A DNA stretch of 64,000 nucleotides, from positions 248,001 to 312,000 of the forward strand of contig CBDETA010000002.1 in NCBI GenBank assembly GCA_965242785.1. Reading direction: 5' to 3'. The DNA is from Maricaulis sp965242785 (GTDB lineage: Bacteria; Pseudomonadota; Alphaproteobacteria; Caulobacterales; Maricaulaceae). The notes below the pieces were generated by a model. It was not told the DNA's origin. It saw nothing but the letters and a program-made list of their open reading frames with translations, and ran no database searches. The translations under genes were made by a program, and so were the position numbers. Positions 41,843 to 49,864 of this stretch are shown piece by piece; position 1 is the first letter of the stretch, and each line of letters begins with the position of its first letter.

Positions 41843-42220
41843 CTAGTCCTTGTTTTTGTTGCCCAGCAGGCCAAAGCCCAGCAGGACAGCACCGATGAAG
41901 CCCGGGAAGGAGGACATGCCCAGGAAGACATGGAAGACACCGTCTTCATCCGAGACGGCCTGCATCGTCCATCCGAACACCAGCATCGCCAGGGCAACGG
42001 CGATCAGGATGCCACCCCATTTCAAATCGCCATTGCTGTCCTTGCGCGGCATGCCCAGGGCGCGGATCGTTTCCGGGGTCATCTGCTGACCGGCGCGAAT
42101 CGCCTCCTGCACGGTGGCCAGCGCCGCCTTGCGTTTTTGGGTCCCGCCATTGACCGCGATGAAAACGATCAGCACGACCATCGCGAACAGACCTGTCGGG
42201 ACGAGAACTTCAACTCCCAT
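41843..42220 (-). CDS. DUF6249-like membrane protein upstream of the sigma factor
   Basis: 125 residues with three hydrophobic helices (about 8-25, 68-88, 95-118). A cytosolic stretch between the first two, KAALATVQEAIRAGQQMTPETIRALGMPRKD, is the hallmark of the DUF6249 family commonly encoded with ECF sigma factors. ATG 42220 follows GGAGGTTGAT. It is the first gene of a three-gene operon (membrane protein, sigma, anti-sigma) and is a candidate for sensing or for being a target of the system. Confidence 0.68.
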   Translation of the reverse strand: MGVEVLVPTGLFAMVVLIVFIAVNGGTQKRKAALATVQEAIRAGQQMTPETIRALGMPRKDSNGDLKWGGILIAVALAMLVFGWTMQAVSDEDGVFHVFLGMSSFPGFIGAVLLGFGLLGNKNKD

Positions 42221-42298
42221 ATCAACCTCCGTTGCAGGCAGCACCATGCCGCCTTTACCCCCTAGATGCACCGGGGATCAGATTTGGATGCAGACGAA

Positions 42299-42856
42299 TT
42301 ATCCGATGATCGCGACACCGAACAAATACATGTGAACATTGATCAAAATCAGCGAGATCAGAAAGCCCAGAACGATGGCCGTCAGATCCCCGCCCCAGCC
42401 CTTGACCACCGGCGGTGGAGTTTCGCGCAGACAGGCGGACACAAAGGTGATCAGCGACCAGGCCAGAAAGCTGCAGAACAGGACCAGCGAAGCCAGCTCG
42501 CCATTGGCCAGCGCGTGACCGGCCGACCACAGCACCACACCCGCCAGCATCGGGTGACGCACCCAGCGGCGGATATGACCCGGCGCATAGGCCGACACGA
42601 TCAGGATCAGCCCCAGCGGTACCAGGGTAAACGCCACCGGTCGCGACCAGTGCGGCGGCTGCCAGATGATCTCGCTGGGATGGGCGATCATCTTGCCATA
42701 GATGATCAGTCCGAAGCCGATCAGCGAAAGGGCCGTATAGGCCAGCTTGTAGGGCCCGGCACCCAACCGGTCATGCAGCCCGTCGCGAACGCCGGGAACG
42801 ACCCGCAACAGGTGGACACCCAGAAACAGAACAAGCCCCACGATCATCAGTAGCAT
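42299..42856 (-). CDS. NnrU family membrane protein
   Basis: 185-residue protein with five to six TM helices and the NnrU signature: GVHLLRVVPGVRD, RHPMLAGVVLWSAGHALANGELASLVLF and a final VHMYLFGV. NnrU is linked to nitric-oxide/denitrification metabolism in Rhodobacter and is related to isoprenylcysteine methyltransferase-like and carotenoid isomerase (Z-ISO) proteins. Its exact role here is unknown, with no denitrification genes nearby. Confidence 0.85.
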   Translation of the reverse strand: MLLMIVGLVLFLGVHLLRVVPGVRDGLHDRLGAGPYKLAYTALSLIGFGLIIYGKMIAHPSEIIWQPPHWSRPVAFTLVPLGLILIVSAYAPGHIRRWVRHPMLAGVVLWSAGHALANGELASLVLFCSFLAWSLITFVSACLRETPPPVVKGWGGDLTAIVLGFLISLILINVHMYLFGVAIIG

Positions 42857-43317
42857 CGGCCGCCTTCCCCTCAGTTTCCCCGACTATAGGCGATTCATCC
42901 GCCCGTCGGCGAGCCACTGGCCCAGCCTTGGACGTGGAAGGGGGAACAAGCGCGCTGCGCCTCGAATTCCGGTGAAGCAGAGTTCGCATCGGCGGCATCC
43001 ACGACCCAGACGCCTTGATCGGCCACCAAGCTCTGCCGCCAGAATCGAGGTGCACAGGCAACACGGCTCGTGATTCAAACGCCTCGGAAGCGCCGGGCAA
43101 TGGCCGGTTGATTGGAATGAAGCGGAGAGGGGGATCATCGTCATGCTTGTGCCGGATGAGTGGCATCGGGTGTCGCACTCGGACGATCGCCGAATTCTCA
43201 ACGGTCCTTCTCATTTCCTGAGGACGAATCCGAGTCGGTACCAGGGTTGTGTTTTGAGGGCCCGGTCCAAGCAGTCGCCTCAACCCGCTTTCGGATCAGG
43301 CGTGTTGAGCTCGGGAG
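42857..43317. other. 461-bp stretch without recognised genes
   Basis: Between two minus-strand genes. Short ORFs on both strands have no family features and no ribosome sites. I see no terminator with a T-run, no tRNA and no copy of the dispersed element. It may be decayed coding sequence or a long promoter region for NnrU. Confidence 0.45.
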
Positions 43318-43953
43318 TCAAAACCGCCGCCGCAGCACCAGGTGTCCCACCGGGCGCACCGTCCGCGACTGGCTTTCGCCGATGGCTTCGGCGTCGACGC
43401 GGTCGAGATCTTCCAGGAGGCGCATGTGTTCGCCGGTTTCCGGGTCGAACATCACCAGCTGGTCCTGGGCGCGGTCTTGGAAATAGGCACCGCCTTCCAC
43501 CGTGACGCTCCAGTCATCAATGGTGCGAACGGTGACGCCGGCACCGAAATAGCGGGTCAGACTGTCCAGGCGGTTCTGGTCGAGGTCCTCGGTGAGCTCG
43601 GCATGGGGAAAGGTACTGACGGCATCCGACGTGTTTTCCGCGGTCCAGATCGAGGGCAGGCCGCGCTCGCGGCCGCTGACCGTGCCGGCAGAGAGATAGA
43701 AGTCCCGGCCGAAGGGGTAAAAGTCGAACTGGCTGGCGATGGCGGTGATGTCACGATCCTCGTTGAGGCCATTCGACAGGATCACCGGCGCGGGCGTTGC
43801 CGTCTCCGTCGTCAGGCGCCAGCGCACCGACGTTCCGCCGTCTTCGCTGGCCGGCGCGGTGAGCCAGGCCTGCGAATCAATCGACGTCTGGGACAGGGCC
43901 GGTGCGGCGCACGCGGCCATTAGTCCTATGGAAACAACAATGTAACTACGCAT
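43318..43953 (-). CDS. Exported protein, probable outer-membrane/periplasmic beta protein
   Basis: 211 residues with a signal peptide (MRSYIVVSIGLMAACAAPALS, cleavage near 21). The remainder alternates polar and hydrophobic residues with many Thr, Val and aromatic positions, and ends VRPVGHLVLRRRF with a terminal Phe, as in outer membrane barrels. The stretches FDFYPFGRDFYLSAGTVSG and RYFGAGVTVRTIDDWSVTVEGGAYF read as barrel strands of an OmpW/OmpA-like small barrel. No named family was recognised. Single gene. Confidence 0.6.
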   Translation of the reverse strand: MRSYIVVSIGLMAACAAPALSQTSIDSQAWLTAPASEDGGTSVRWRLTTETATPAPVILSNGLNEDRDITAIASQFDFYPFGRDFYLSAGTVSGRERGLPSIWTAENTSDAVSTFPHAELTEDLDQNRLDSLTRYFGAGVTVRTIDDWSVTVEGGAYFQDRAQDQLVMFDPETGEHMRLLEDLDRVDAEAIGESQSRTVRPVGHLVLRRRF

Positions 43954-44196
43954 CGTTACCTCCCAATACCGACCCGCCCATGCAGCATAGCGTGGTTTGA
44001 TCGATTACCCCATCAGCCTGTGAGGGAGGGCTGAATCACTCGTAAACCGGCTCGAATTTGTCTTTCCCGGACGGATCGGAACCCGGTTCCGATCGTGCCG
44101 GGTCCCAGTCATCCCGGGCCGGTCTCACTTCACAACCATACGAGAGGAGTGTGACCAATCCAAGGCTGTGACCATCCGATCCTCGAGCATATTTTT

Positions 44197-45057
44197 TTAC
44201 TGGCCGGCCCGTGACTCGCCAACCGATTGACCCTCCAGCAGATAATCCAGCGGATCGACCCATTGGATATTCGGGGCGCCTTGGAAAAATTCGTCCAGCA
44301 GGCGTTTGTGGCCCGCACCATAGATAACGAGGACGCGCTCATTTGGTTCCGCAAGGCGGGCGGCATTCGCGAAGATTTCCAGATTTCGGCCCCACCAGCG
44401 GGTCATTTCACGGGCGCCGGAGGGATTGCCCGTATCGCCCATCTGGGCCAGCAGTAAATAGAGATCGTGATAGGCGGCCGTGCGGTCGGTGTTCTGCTGG
44501 ATGAGCCGATCGAGGATCGTACGGTCGAGACTGTCGATCTCCCCCATATATTCGGACACCTCGGCGATATAGCGCTCCCAGCCGGCCATCAGTGTGTCCT
44601 GGCCGGCGGCTCCGGCCGCCGCGAACATGGCGTCGAAATTCATGCCGCCCTGCGCATCGACGGCGTAGAGCCGTTCATGGCCCAGGCGGGCTGCCAGCCG
44701 CATGCCGATCTGTTGGCGCTCATTGACGCCCAGTTCCAGTTCGCCGGCGCGGAATTGCGCATAGCGTTCATTGAAGCCGGCCTCGTGCTCGGGCATCAGC
44801 TCGACGGCGATGCGGGTGGGGGCAAAGGCTTCCAGGCGATCCAGCACGGCTGCGATCTCGGCCTGGCGATGCGGGGCGAGAAAGTCGTCCACTTCCGGAT
44901 TGATCATGTCCTGGCCGCCGCCGGTGAAGTGGAATGTGCCCAGCACCATGACCTGGCCCGGCCGCTCTTCCACAGACGCCGCAGCGTCCTGGGCCTGGGC
45001 CATGGCGGAGGTGGTGAGCGCGAAGCCCAGAAGCATGATGGCGGTCTGTTTGAGCAT
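44197..45057 (-). CDS. Secreted DUF5694 (TraB-related) protein
   Basis: 286-residue exported protein (signal peptide ending AQA, about residue 22). It has the conserved start VMVLGTFHFTGGGQDMINPEVDDFL, the acidic RIAVELMPEHEAGFNERY, and the C-terminal RVLVIYGAGHKRLLDEFF. These GTFHF, VE and GAGH motifs are shared with TraB/PrgY/GumN-like and DUF5694 proteins, thought to be metal-dependent hydrolases. The role is unknown. It is divergent from liuB with a 125-bp gap. Confidence 0.75.
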   Translation of the reverse strand: MLKQTAIMLLGFALTTSAMAQAQDAAASVEERPGQVMVLGTFHFTGGGQDMINPEVDDFLAPHRQAEIAAVLDRLEAFAPTRIAVELMPEHEAGFNERYAQFRAGELELGVNERQQIGMRLAARLGHERLYAVDAQGGMNFDAMFAAAGAAGQDTLMAGWERYIAEVSEYMGEIDSLDRTILDRLIQQNTDRTAAYHDLYLLLAQMGDTGNPSGAREMTRWWGRNLEIFANAARLAEPNERVLVIYGAGHKRLLDEFFQGAPNIQWVDPLDYLLEGQSVGESRAGQ

Positions 45058-45182
45058 GATTTTTCCCCTTTGCTGTCAGCCCTTGGATGCCTGTGCCGCG
45101 TTCTTTGGATGCAGCAGCAATTGCCCTTGGGGGGCGTGGCGGGTTAAGCAGCGCCAAGGATTGATCAATTCGGGCCCCAACC

Positions 45183-46790
45183 ATGACCAAGATCGTTTCC
45201 GCCATCGATACCCAATCGGCGAGCTTTTCCGACAATGCTGCGGCCATGGACGCGCTGGTCGCGGACCTGCAGGCTCGCACCGCCGAGGCCGCGCTGGGCG
45301 GCTCGGAACGCTCGCGTGAGCGCCATGTCGGTCGCGGCAAGCTGTTGCCGCGCGAGCGGGTGGAGCGTCTGCTGGATCCGGGCTCGCCCTTCCTGGAGAT
45401 CGGCGCGCTGGCGGCCAATGGCATGTATGAAGGCAATGTGCATGGTGCCGGCATGATCGCCGGTATCGGGCGCGTCTCGGGTCGTGAAGTGATGGTGGTC
45501 TGCAACGACCCGACCATCAAGGGCGGCGCCTACTACCCGATGACGGTGAAAAAGCATCTGCGGGCGCAGGAAATCGCCATGCAGAACCGGCTGCCCTGCG
45601 TCTATCTGGTCGACAGTGGCGGGGCCAACCTGCCGCACCAGGCCGAGGTCTTCCCGGACCGCGACCATTTCGGTCGCATCTTCTTCAATCAGGCCAACAT
45701 GTCGGCCGAGGGCATTCCCCAGATCGCCGTGGTGATGGGCTCGTGCACGGCGGGTGGGGCCTATGTGCCGGCGATGTCGGACGAGACGGTGATCGTGCGC
45801 AAGCAGGGCACGATCTTCCTGGGCGGACCGCCGCTGGTGAAGGCGGCAACAGGCGAGGTGATCTCGGCGGAGGATCTGGGCGGTGCCGACGTGCACGCCC
45901 GTGTCTCCGGCGTGGCCGACCATTATGCCGCCAATGACGAGCACGCCCTGCACACGGCGCGGCGCATTGTCGGCACGCTCAACTCGGTCAAGCGCATAGA
46001 TCTGGACGTCACCGAACCGCGCGAGCCGGCCTACAGCCCGGACGAGCTGGGCGGGATCATTCCGAGTGATGTGCGCGCGCCCTTCGATGTGCGCGAAGTG
46101 ATCGCCCGGATCGTCGACGGCTCCGAGTTCGACGAGTTCAAGAAACTCTATGGCGAGACTCTGGTGACCGGCTTTGCCCGGCTCTACGGCATGCCGGTTG
46201 GGATCATCGCCAATAACGGCATCCTGTTCTCCGAAAGCGCCCAGAAGGGCGCCCACTTCATCGAACTGTGTGCCCAGCGCGGCATTCCGCTGGTCTTCCT
46301 GCAGAATATCACCGGCTTCATGGTCGGCTCGAAATACGAGGCCGGCGGCATTGCCAAGGACGGCGCCAAGCTGGTCACCGCCGTTTCGACCTTCAAGGGC
46401 CCGAAATTCACCGTCATCATCGGCGGCTCCTACGGCGCCGGCAATTACGGCATGTGCGGCCGGGCCTATTCGCCGCGCTTGCTGTTCATGTGGCCCAATG
46501 CCCGCATCTCAGTGATGGGCGGCGAACAGGCGGCCTCGGTGCTGGCCACGGTCAAGCGCGACGCGCTGGAAGCCCAGGGCGGGGAATGGTCCGCTGAGGA
46601 GGAGGCCGCGTTCAAGGCACCGATCCGCGAACGCTATGAGGAAGAGGGCAATCCCTATTTCTCCACCGCCCGGATGTGGGATGACGGCATCATCGCCCCG
46701 GCCGATACCCGCCGCGTGCTGGGCCTGTCGCTGTCGGCGGCGCTGAATGCGCCGATCGAGAAGACGAAGTTTGGTGTGTTCCGGATGTAG
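45183..46790 (+). CDS. liuB: Methylcrotonyl-CoA carboxylase beta (carboxyltransferase) subunit
   Basis: 535-residue carboxyltransferase of leucine catabolism (also mccB). It transfers CO2 from carboxybiotin to 3-methylcrotonyl-CoA to make 3-methylglutaconyl-CoA. It has two crotonase-fold carboxyltransferase domains (about 30-280 and 285-535). Signatures are GRGKLLPRERVERLLDPGSPFLEIG, MGSCTAGGAYVPAMSD and the MCC-typical FLQNITGFMVGSKYEAGGIAKDGAK. It is the first gene of the leucine cluster. The biotin-carrying partner is liuD at 49865, with liuC and several membrane genes in between. Confidence 0.96.
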   Translation: MTKIVSAIDTQSASFSDNAAAMDALVADLQARTAEAALGGSERSRERHVGRGKLLPRERVERLLDPGSPFLEIGALAANGMYEGNVHGAGMIAGIGRVSGREVMVVCNDPTIKGGAYYPMTVKKHLRAQEIAMQNRLPCVYLVDSGGANLPHQAEVFPDRDHFGRIFFNQANMSAEGIPQIAVVMGSCTAGGAYVPAMSDETVIVRKQGTIFLGGPPLVKAATGEVISAEDLGGADVHARVSGVADHYAANDEHALHTARRIVGTLNSVKRIDLDVTEPREPAYSPDELGGIIPSDVRAPFDVREVIARIVDGSEFDEFKKLYGETLVTGFARLYGMPVGIIANNGILFSESAQKGAHFIELCAQRGIPLVFLQNITGFMVGSKYEAGGIAKDGAKLVTAVSTFKGPKFTVIIGGSYGAGNYGMCGRAYSPRLLFMWPNARISVMGGEQAASVLATVKRDALEAQGGEWSAEEEAAFKAPIRERYEEEGNPYFSTARMWDDGIIAPADTRRVLGLSLSAALNAPIEKTKFGVFRM

Positions 46791-46923
46791 TCTCGGAATA
46801 ACCACAAAAACTCAAAGCGTTGCCATAGAACACTGTTCGTCATTTCGCGTGACAAATGGTTACAGCGTGTTAAGACTCCCTCTGTCTAGGCCCGGCGTAG
46901 ACGGGCGGGGAGTGTGTTTTTTA

Positions 46924-47235
46924 ATGCTGGAACAGGTGTTGAGTTTTGCCCGCGAGGGCTTTGCAGAAGTCAATGCGGTGCTGGGCCTTCTGGTGGCCCT
47001 GGTATCCGTCCTGCTGATGCGAGGCTGGGTGCGTCTGCCGCTGATTGCGGCCGGCGCGGTCATGGCGCACCTGGTTCTGGAGATCCTCGCCCCGGTGATT
47101 GCCGAGGTCGGCGGCTTTGCCCTGCCGTCGGTGCTGGAACCGCATTTCTGGCACGATGTCGGATTGCTGTTCGTCGGCTATCTGATCGTCATCGGGATTT
47201 TATACGCGATCAAACGGGTTGTGGTAAAAAGTTAA
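46924..47235 (+). CDS. Small membrane protein A (paralog pair within the leucine cluster)
   Basis: 103 residues with three predicted TM helices (about 17-33, 37-57, 78-97). The C-terminal FVGYLIVIGILYAIKRVV closely resembles IGYLIVITVLSILKGLV of the next gene, so the two are probably ancient tandem duplicates. No known family was recognised. The ATG follows GGGGAGTG. It is preceded by a 133-bp gap after liuB. Confidence 0.55.
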   Translation: MLEQVLSFAREGFAEVNAVLGLLVALVSVLLMRGWVRLPLIAAGAVMAHLVLEILAPVIAEVGGFALPSVLEPHFWHDVGLLFVGYLIVIGILYAIKRVVVKS

Positions 47236-47354
47236 GGAAATTCGCCTGAGGGGAGAACCCGCTTTCCTCCTGCGAATTTTCGAAAGATCGTTAACCTAGC
47301 GGGCCTCACATGGGGTAAAGTGGGGGCCGGTTAGTAGCGGAAGGGGACCGCGCA

Positions 47355-47747
47355 ATGGAATTTCTTGACCAGATCATGGGCTATATCCAGCCCGCTATTA
47401 ACTTCTTCATGCCGGGTCTGTTGGCCTATGCCGGTGACGGCGCGGTTGTGGACTGGATGAAACTGGGTATTCAGCTTGGCGTGATTGCGCTGGTGCTGGC
47501 CCTGCTGATGCGGGAGTTCGGGGCCATCCTGATCTTCACCGTTGTTGGTGTGATCATCCACATGATCGTCGACGTGGTGATGCCGATGGTACGCGGCGGT
47601 GGTGCTGGCGGCTTCGACTTCAACGCCTTCCTGGAACAGCTGATGGCGCCGACCTACTGGCTCTATCTCGGCGCGATTGCGATCGGCTACCTGATCGTGA
47701 TCACGGTCCTGTCGATCCTCAAGGGACTGGTGTTCCGCGGCGACTGA
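47355..47747 (+). CDS. Small membrane protein B (paralog of the preceding gene)
   Basis: 130 residues, three to four TM helices (about 10-25, 36-50, 55-77, 98-123). A Gly-rich loop (RGGGAGGFDFNAF, about 80-92) precedes the last helix. Similarity to the preceding gene is clear in the last helix and in overall layout (short N-terminal helix, LLMR, VxxHxxxxxxxP). Function unknown. A strong terminator follows, so the pair forms its own unit inside the leucine gene region. Confidence 0.58.
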   Translation: MEFLDQIMGYIQPAINFFMPGLLAYAGDGAVVDWMKLGIQLGVIALVLALLMREFGAILIFTVVGVIIHMIVDVVMPMVRGGGAGGFDFNAFLEQLMAPTYWLYLGAIAIGYLIVITVLSILKGLVFRGD

Positions 47748-47768
47748 CCCGCACGACATCTGGGGGAG

Positions 47769-47801
47769 AAAAAGGGCTGGCAGCGATGTCGGCCCTTTTT
47801 T
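47769..47801 (+). terminator. Intrinsic terminator after the small membrane pair
   Basis: AAAAAGGGC and GCCCTTTTTT form the stem around a 14-nt loop, ending in a T-run. It lies 22 bp after the stop codon of the second small membrane gene and isolates liuC from upstream transcription. Confidence 0.8.
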
Positions 47802-47814
47802 GTTGCGGGTGCCG

Positions 47815-47840
47815 ATCATCCTCGCCCCTCAAGGCGAGGG
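47815..47840 (+). repeat. MITE-like element, left-end fragment
   Basis: ATCATCCTCGCCCCTC and then AAGGCGAGGG match the left terminal hairpin of the dispersed element; the interior and right end are absent. It sits between the terminator and liuC. Confidence 0.45.
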
Positions 47841-47921
47841 ATATTGTGTGGCGTTGCCATTGTTGATCCCGTCCCTTGGCGCTAATCCTGAAATGAAACC
47901 AACCCCATCAGGAGAAGCCCC

Positions 47922-48719
47922 ATGTCCCAGGATGCGCCCGTCAAGCTGGATGTCAGCCCGGCCGGAGTGGCGGTGGTCACGCTCAACCGTCCCGACAAGC
48001 ACAATGCCTTCAATGCCGAGGTGATCGCCGGATTGTCCGACATCTTCGAGACACTGCGGGCCAACGAGGACGGCGTGCGGATCGTTTTCCTGCGCGGGGC
48101 GGGCAAGAGCTTTTCTGCCGGCGCGGACCTGGACTGGATGAAGTCCGCCGCGCACTACACCGAAGCCGACAATGAAGAGGATGCCATGGCGCTGGCGACC
48201 ATGCTGAAGCGGCTCTACGAGCTGCCGCAGCTGACGGTGGCGCTGGTTCACGGGGCCGCGATGGGCGGTGGCGCCGGCCTGCTGGCGGCCTGCGATGTCG
48301 GCGTGGTGATGAAGAATGCCTCGATCCGGTTTTCCGAGGTCAAGCTGGGCCTGACCCCGGCGACGATCTCGCCCTTCGTGGTGCGCGCCATCGGCCCGAA
48401 ATGGGCGCGGGCCCTGTTTGCTTCGGGTGAGGGGTTTGATGGGGCCTTCGCCTACCATATCGGCCTGGCGCAATACGTGGTCGAGGACATGGAAGAACTC
48501 ACCGCGATGGAAGAGCACCTCGCCCAGCTCGCCTTCGCCGCTGCGCCGGGCGCGGTCGCCGATGCCAAACAGCTGGTCGATGATGTCTATGGCCGCGAGA
48601 TCGATCACGGCCTCTCGGTTCACACCGCCAAGGCCATCGCCAAGCGCCGATCCTCGGTTGAGGGCAAGGAGGGTCTGGCGGCCTTCCTGGAACGCCGCAA
48701 GCCGGACTGGGCGGAATAG
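47922..48719 (+). CDS. liuC: Methylglutaconyl-CoA hydratase (enoyl-CoA hydratase family)
   Basis: 265-residue crotonase-fold hydratase. Signature parts are VVTLNRPDKHNAFNAEVI, FSAGADLDWMKSAA (CoA-binding loop; the DLDWMK form is typical of methylglutaconyl-CoA hydratases) and HGAAMGGGAGLLAACDVGV (oxyanion hole). The acidic residue in KLGLTPATISPFV replaces the usual second catalytic Glu context, as in LiuC relatives. It hydrates 3-methylglutaconyl-CoA to HMG-CoA. ATG 47922. Only 19 bp before the DUF817 fusion gene, so it is co-transcribed with that gene and liuD. Confidence 0.93.
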   Translation: MSQDAPVKLDVSPAGVAVVTLNRPDKHNAFNAEVIAGLSDIFETLRANEDGVRIVFLRGAGKSFSAGADLDWMKSAAHYTEADNEEDAMALATMLKRLYELPQLTVALVHGAAMGGGAGLLAACDVGVVMKNASIRFSEVKLGLTPATISPFVVRAIGPKWARALFASGEGFDGAFAYHIGLAQYVVEDMEELTAMEEHLAQLAFAAAPGAVADAKQLVDDVYGREIDHGLSVHTAKAIAKRRSSVEGKEGLAAFLERRKPDWAE

Positions 48720-48738
48720 GGCGAAAGGGGCAGGCGCG

Positions 48739-49860
48739 GTGTGGTATGTGAATGAGAGCCATGATCCGGATCTGCCCGGCGACGTCATGGCGTTCGCCTC
48801 CATCGAAGACGCGCTTGGCCAATTTGAGCTCTGGTATGCTGAAGAGCCGCACACCGTCTTTGATGCGGTAGGCCGGACTTTTGTGTTCTTACGGGATGGA
48901 GAACGACTGCGACTGAGCGAACCGCGCGGCCAACTACGCGAAGATGTTTTGTCCAAACTGGTTTCAGCCGCCTATCCCCATCAAACTGCTGCAGTCCAGA
49001 GTCCGACCCGCCGCGACCCCCGCGCCTTTCTCCATGCGCGCCGCGAGGCGCTGCGGGCCTGGTTCGTGCGCGGGCCGTGGACGCTGGGTGTGTTCGAATT
49101 CGTGTCCTTCGGGATCAAGCAGGCCTGGGCCTGCCTGTTCGGCGGGCTGATGCTGGCGCTGCTGCTGGGGACGTTTCTCCTCTACCCGGAAGACGCGGCC
49201 CTGGCGCGCTATGACTTTCTCACCCTGGCGGCGCTGGCAATCCAGATCGGCCTGATCGCGACCCGGCTGGAAAGCTGGGAGGAGGCGAAGGTCATCGCCG
49301 TCTTTCATGTCGTCGGCACGGTGATGGAAATCTTCAAGACCTATGCCGGCAGCTGGGTCTACCCTGAGGAGAGCCTGTTGCGGATTGCCGGCGTGCCGCT
49401 CTTCTCCGGCTTCATGTATGCGGCGGTCGGATCCTATCTGGCGCGGGTCTGGCGGATCTTCGAATTCCGATTCGACCGATTCCCGAACTTGTGGATGCAA
49501 TTCCTTTTGGCAACAGCGGTTTATGTGAACTTCTTCGCGCACCATTACACGGTCGATATCCGCTATCTCCTGTTTGCCGCGACGCTGCTTCTCTATGGCC
49601 GCTGCGTGGTCTGGTTCCGGCCGGACCGGGCGCACCGGCCGATGCCGCTGGTGGTGGGATTTTTGCTGGTGGCGCTGTTCATCTGGTTTGCCGAGAATAT
49701 CGGCACCTTCGCCCGCGCCTGGTCCTATCCCGGTCAGGAGGTGAGCTGGCACATGGTGTCGCTGGCCAAGCTGGGTTCCTGGTATCTTCTGATGATCATC
49801 AGTTTTGTCCTGGTCGCGGCTGTGCAATACCGTCGCGACGAGAAACAGAGCGAGCCTTAA
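48739..49860 (+). CDS. DUF817 membrane protein with an extra N-terminal domain
   Basis: 373 residues. The C-terminal part (about 95-370) is a DUF817 integral membrane protein with about seven TM helices and the conserved KTYAGSWVYPEE, LFSGFMYAAVGSYLARVWR and FAENIGTFARAWSYP segments. The first 85 residues (WYVNESHDPDLPGDVMAFASIEDA, ending VSAAYPHQT) are soluble and not part of DUF817 as known; they look like a small alpha/beta domain. The start is GTG 48739. It lies between liuC (19 bp) and liuD (4 bp), so it is expressed with leucine catabolism, but no role is established. Confidence 0.75.
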   Translation: MWYVNESHDPDLPGDVMAFASIEDALGQFELWYAEEPHTVFDAVGRTFVFLRDGERLRLSEPRGQLREDVLSKLVSAAYPHQTAAVQSPTRRDPRAFLHARREALRAWFVRGPWTLGVFEFVSFGIKQAWACLFGGLMLALLLGTFLLYPEDAALARYDFLTLAALAIQIGLIATRLESWEEAKVIAVFHVVGTVMEIFKTYAGSWVYPEESLLRIAGVPLFSGFMYAAVGSYLARVWRIFEFRFDRFPNLWMQFLLATAVYVNFFAHHYTVDIRYLLFAATLLLYGRCVVWFRPDRAHRPMPLVVGFLLVALFIWFAENIGTFARAWSYPGQEVSWHMVSLAKLGSWYLLMIISFVLVAAVQYRRDEKQSEP

Positions 49861-49864
49861 CCCC

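Noticed and set aside
44036..44263. Possible small minus-strand lipoprotein gene
   Set aside because: The frame has a Cys after a short hydrophobic stretch and a charged tail, but there is no proper start, it overlaps the DUF5694 gene end, and it has no ribosome site.
47815..47840. Hairpin read as a second terminator before liuC
   Set aside because: No T-run follows, and the sequence matches the left end of the dispersed element.
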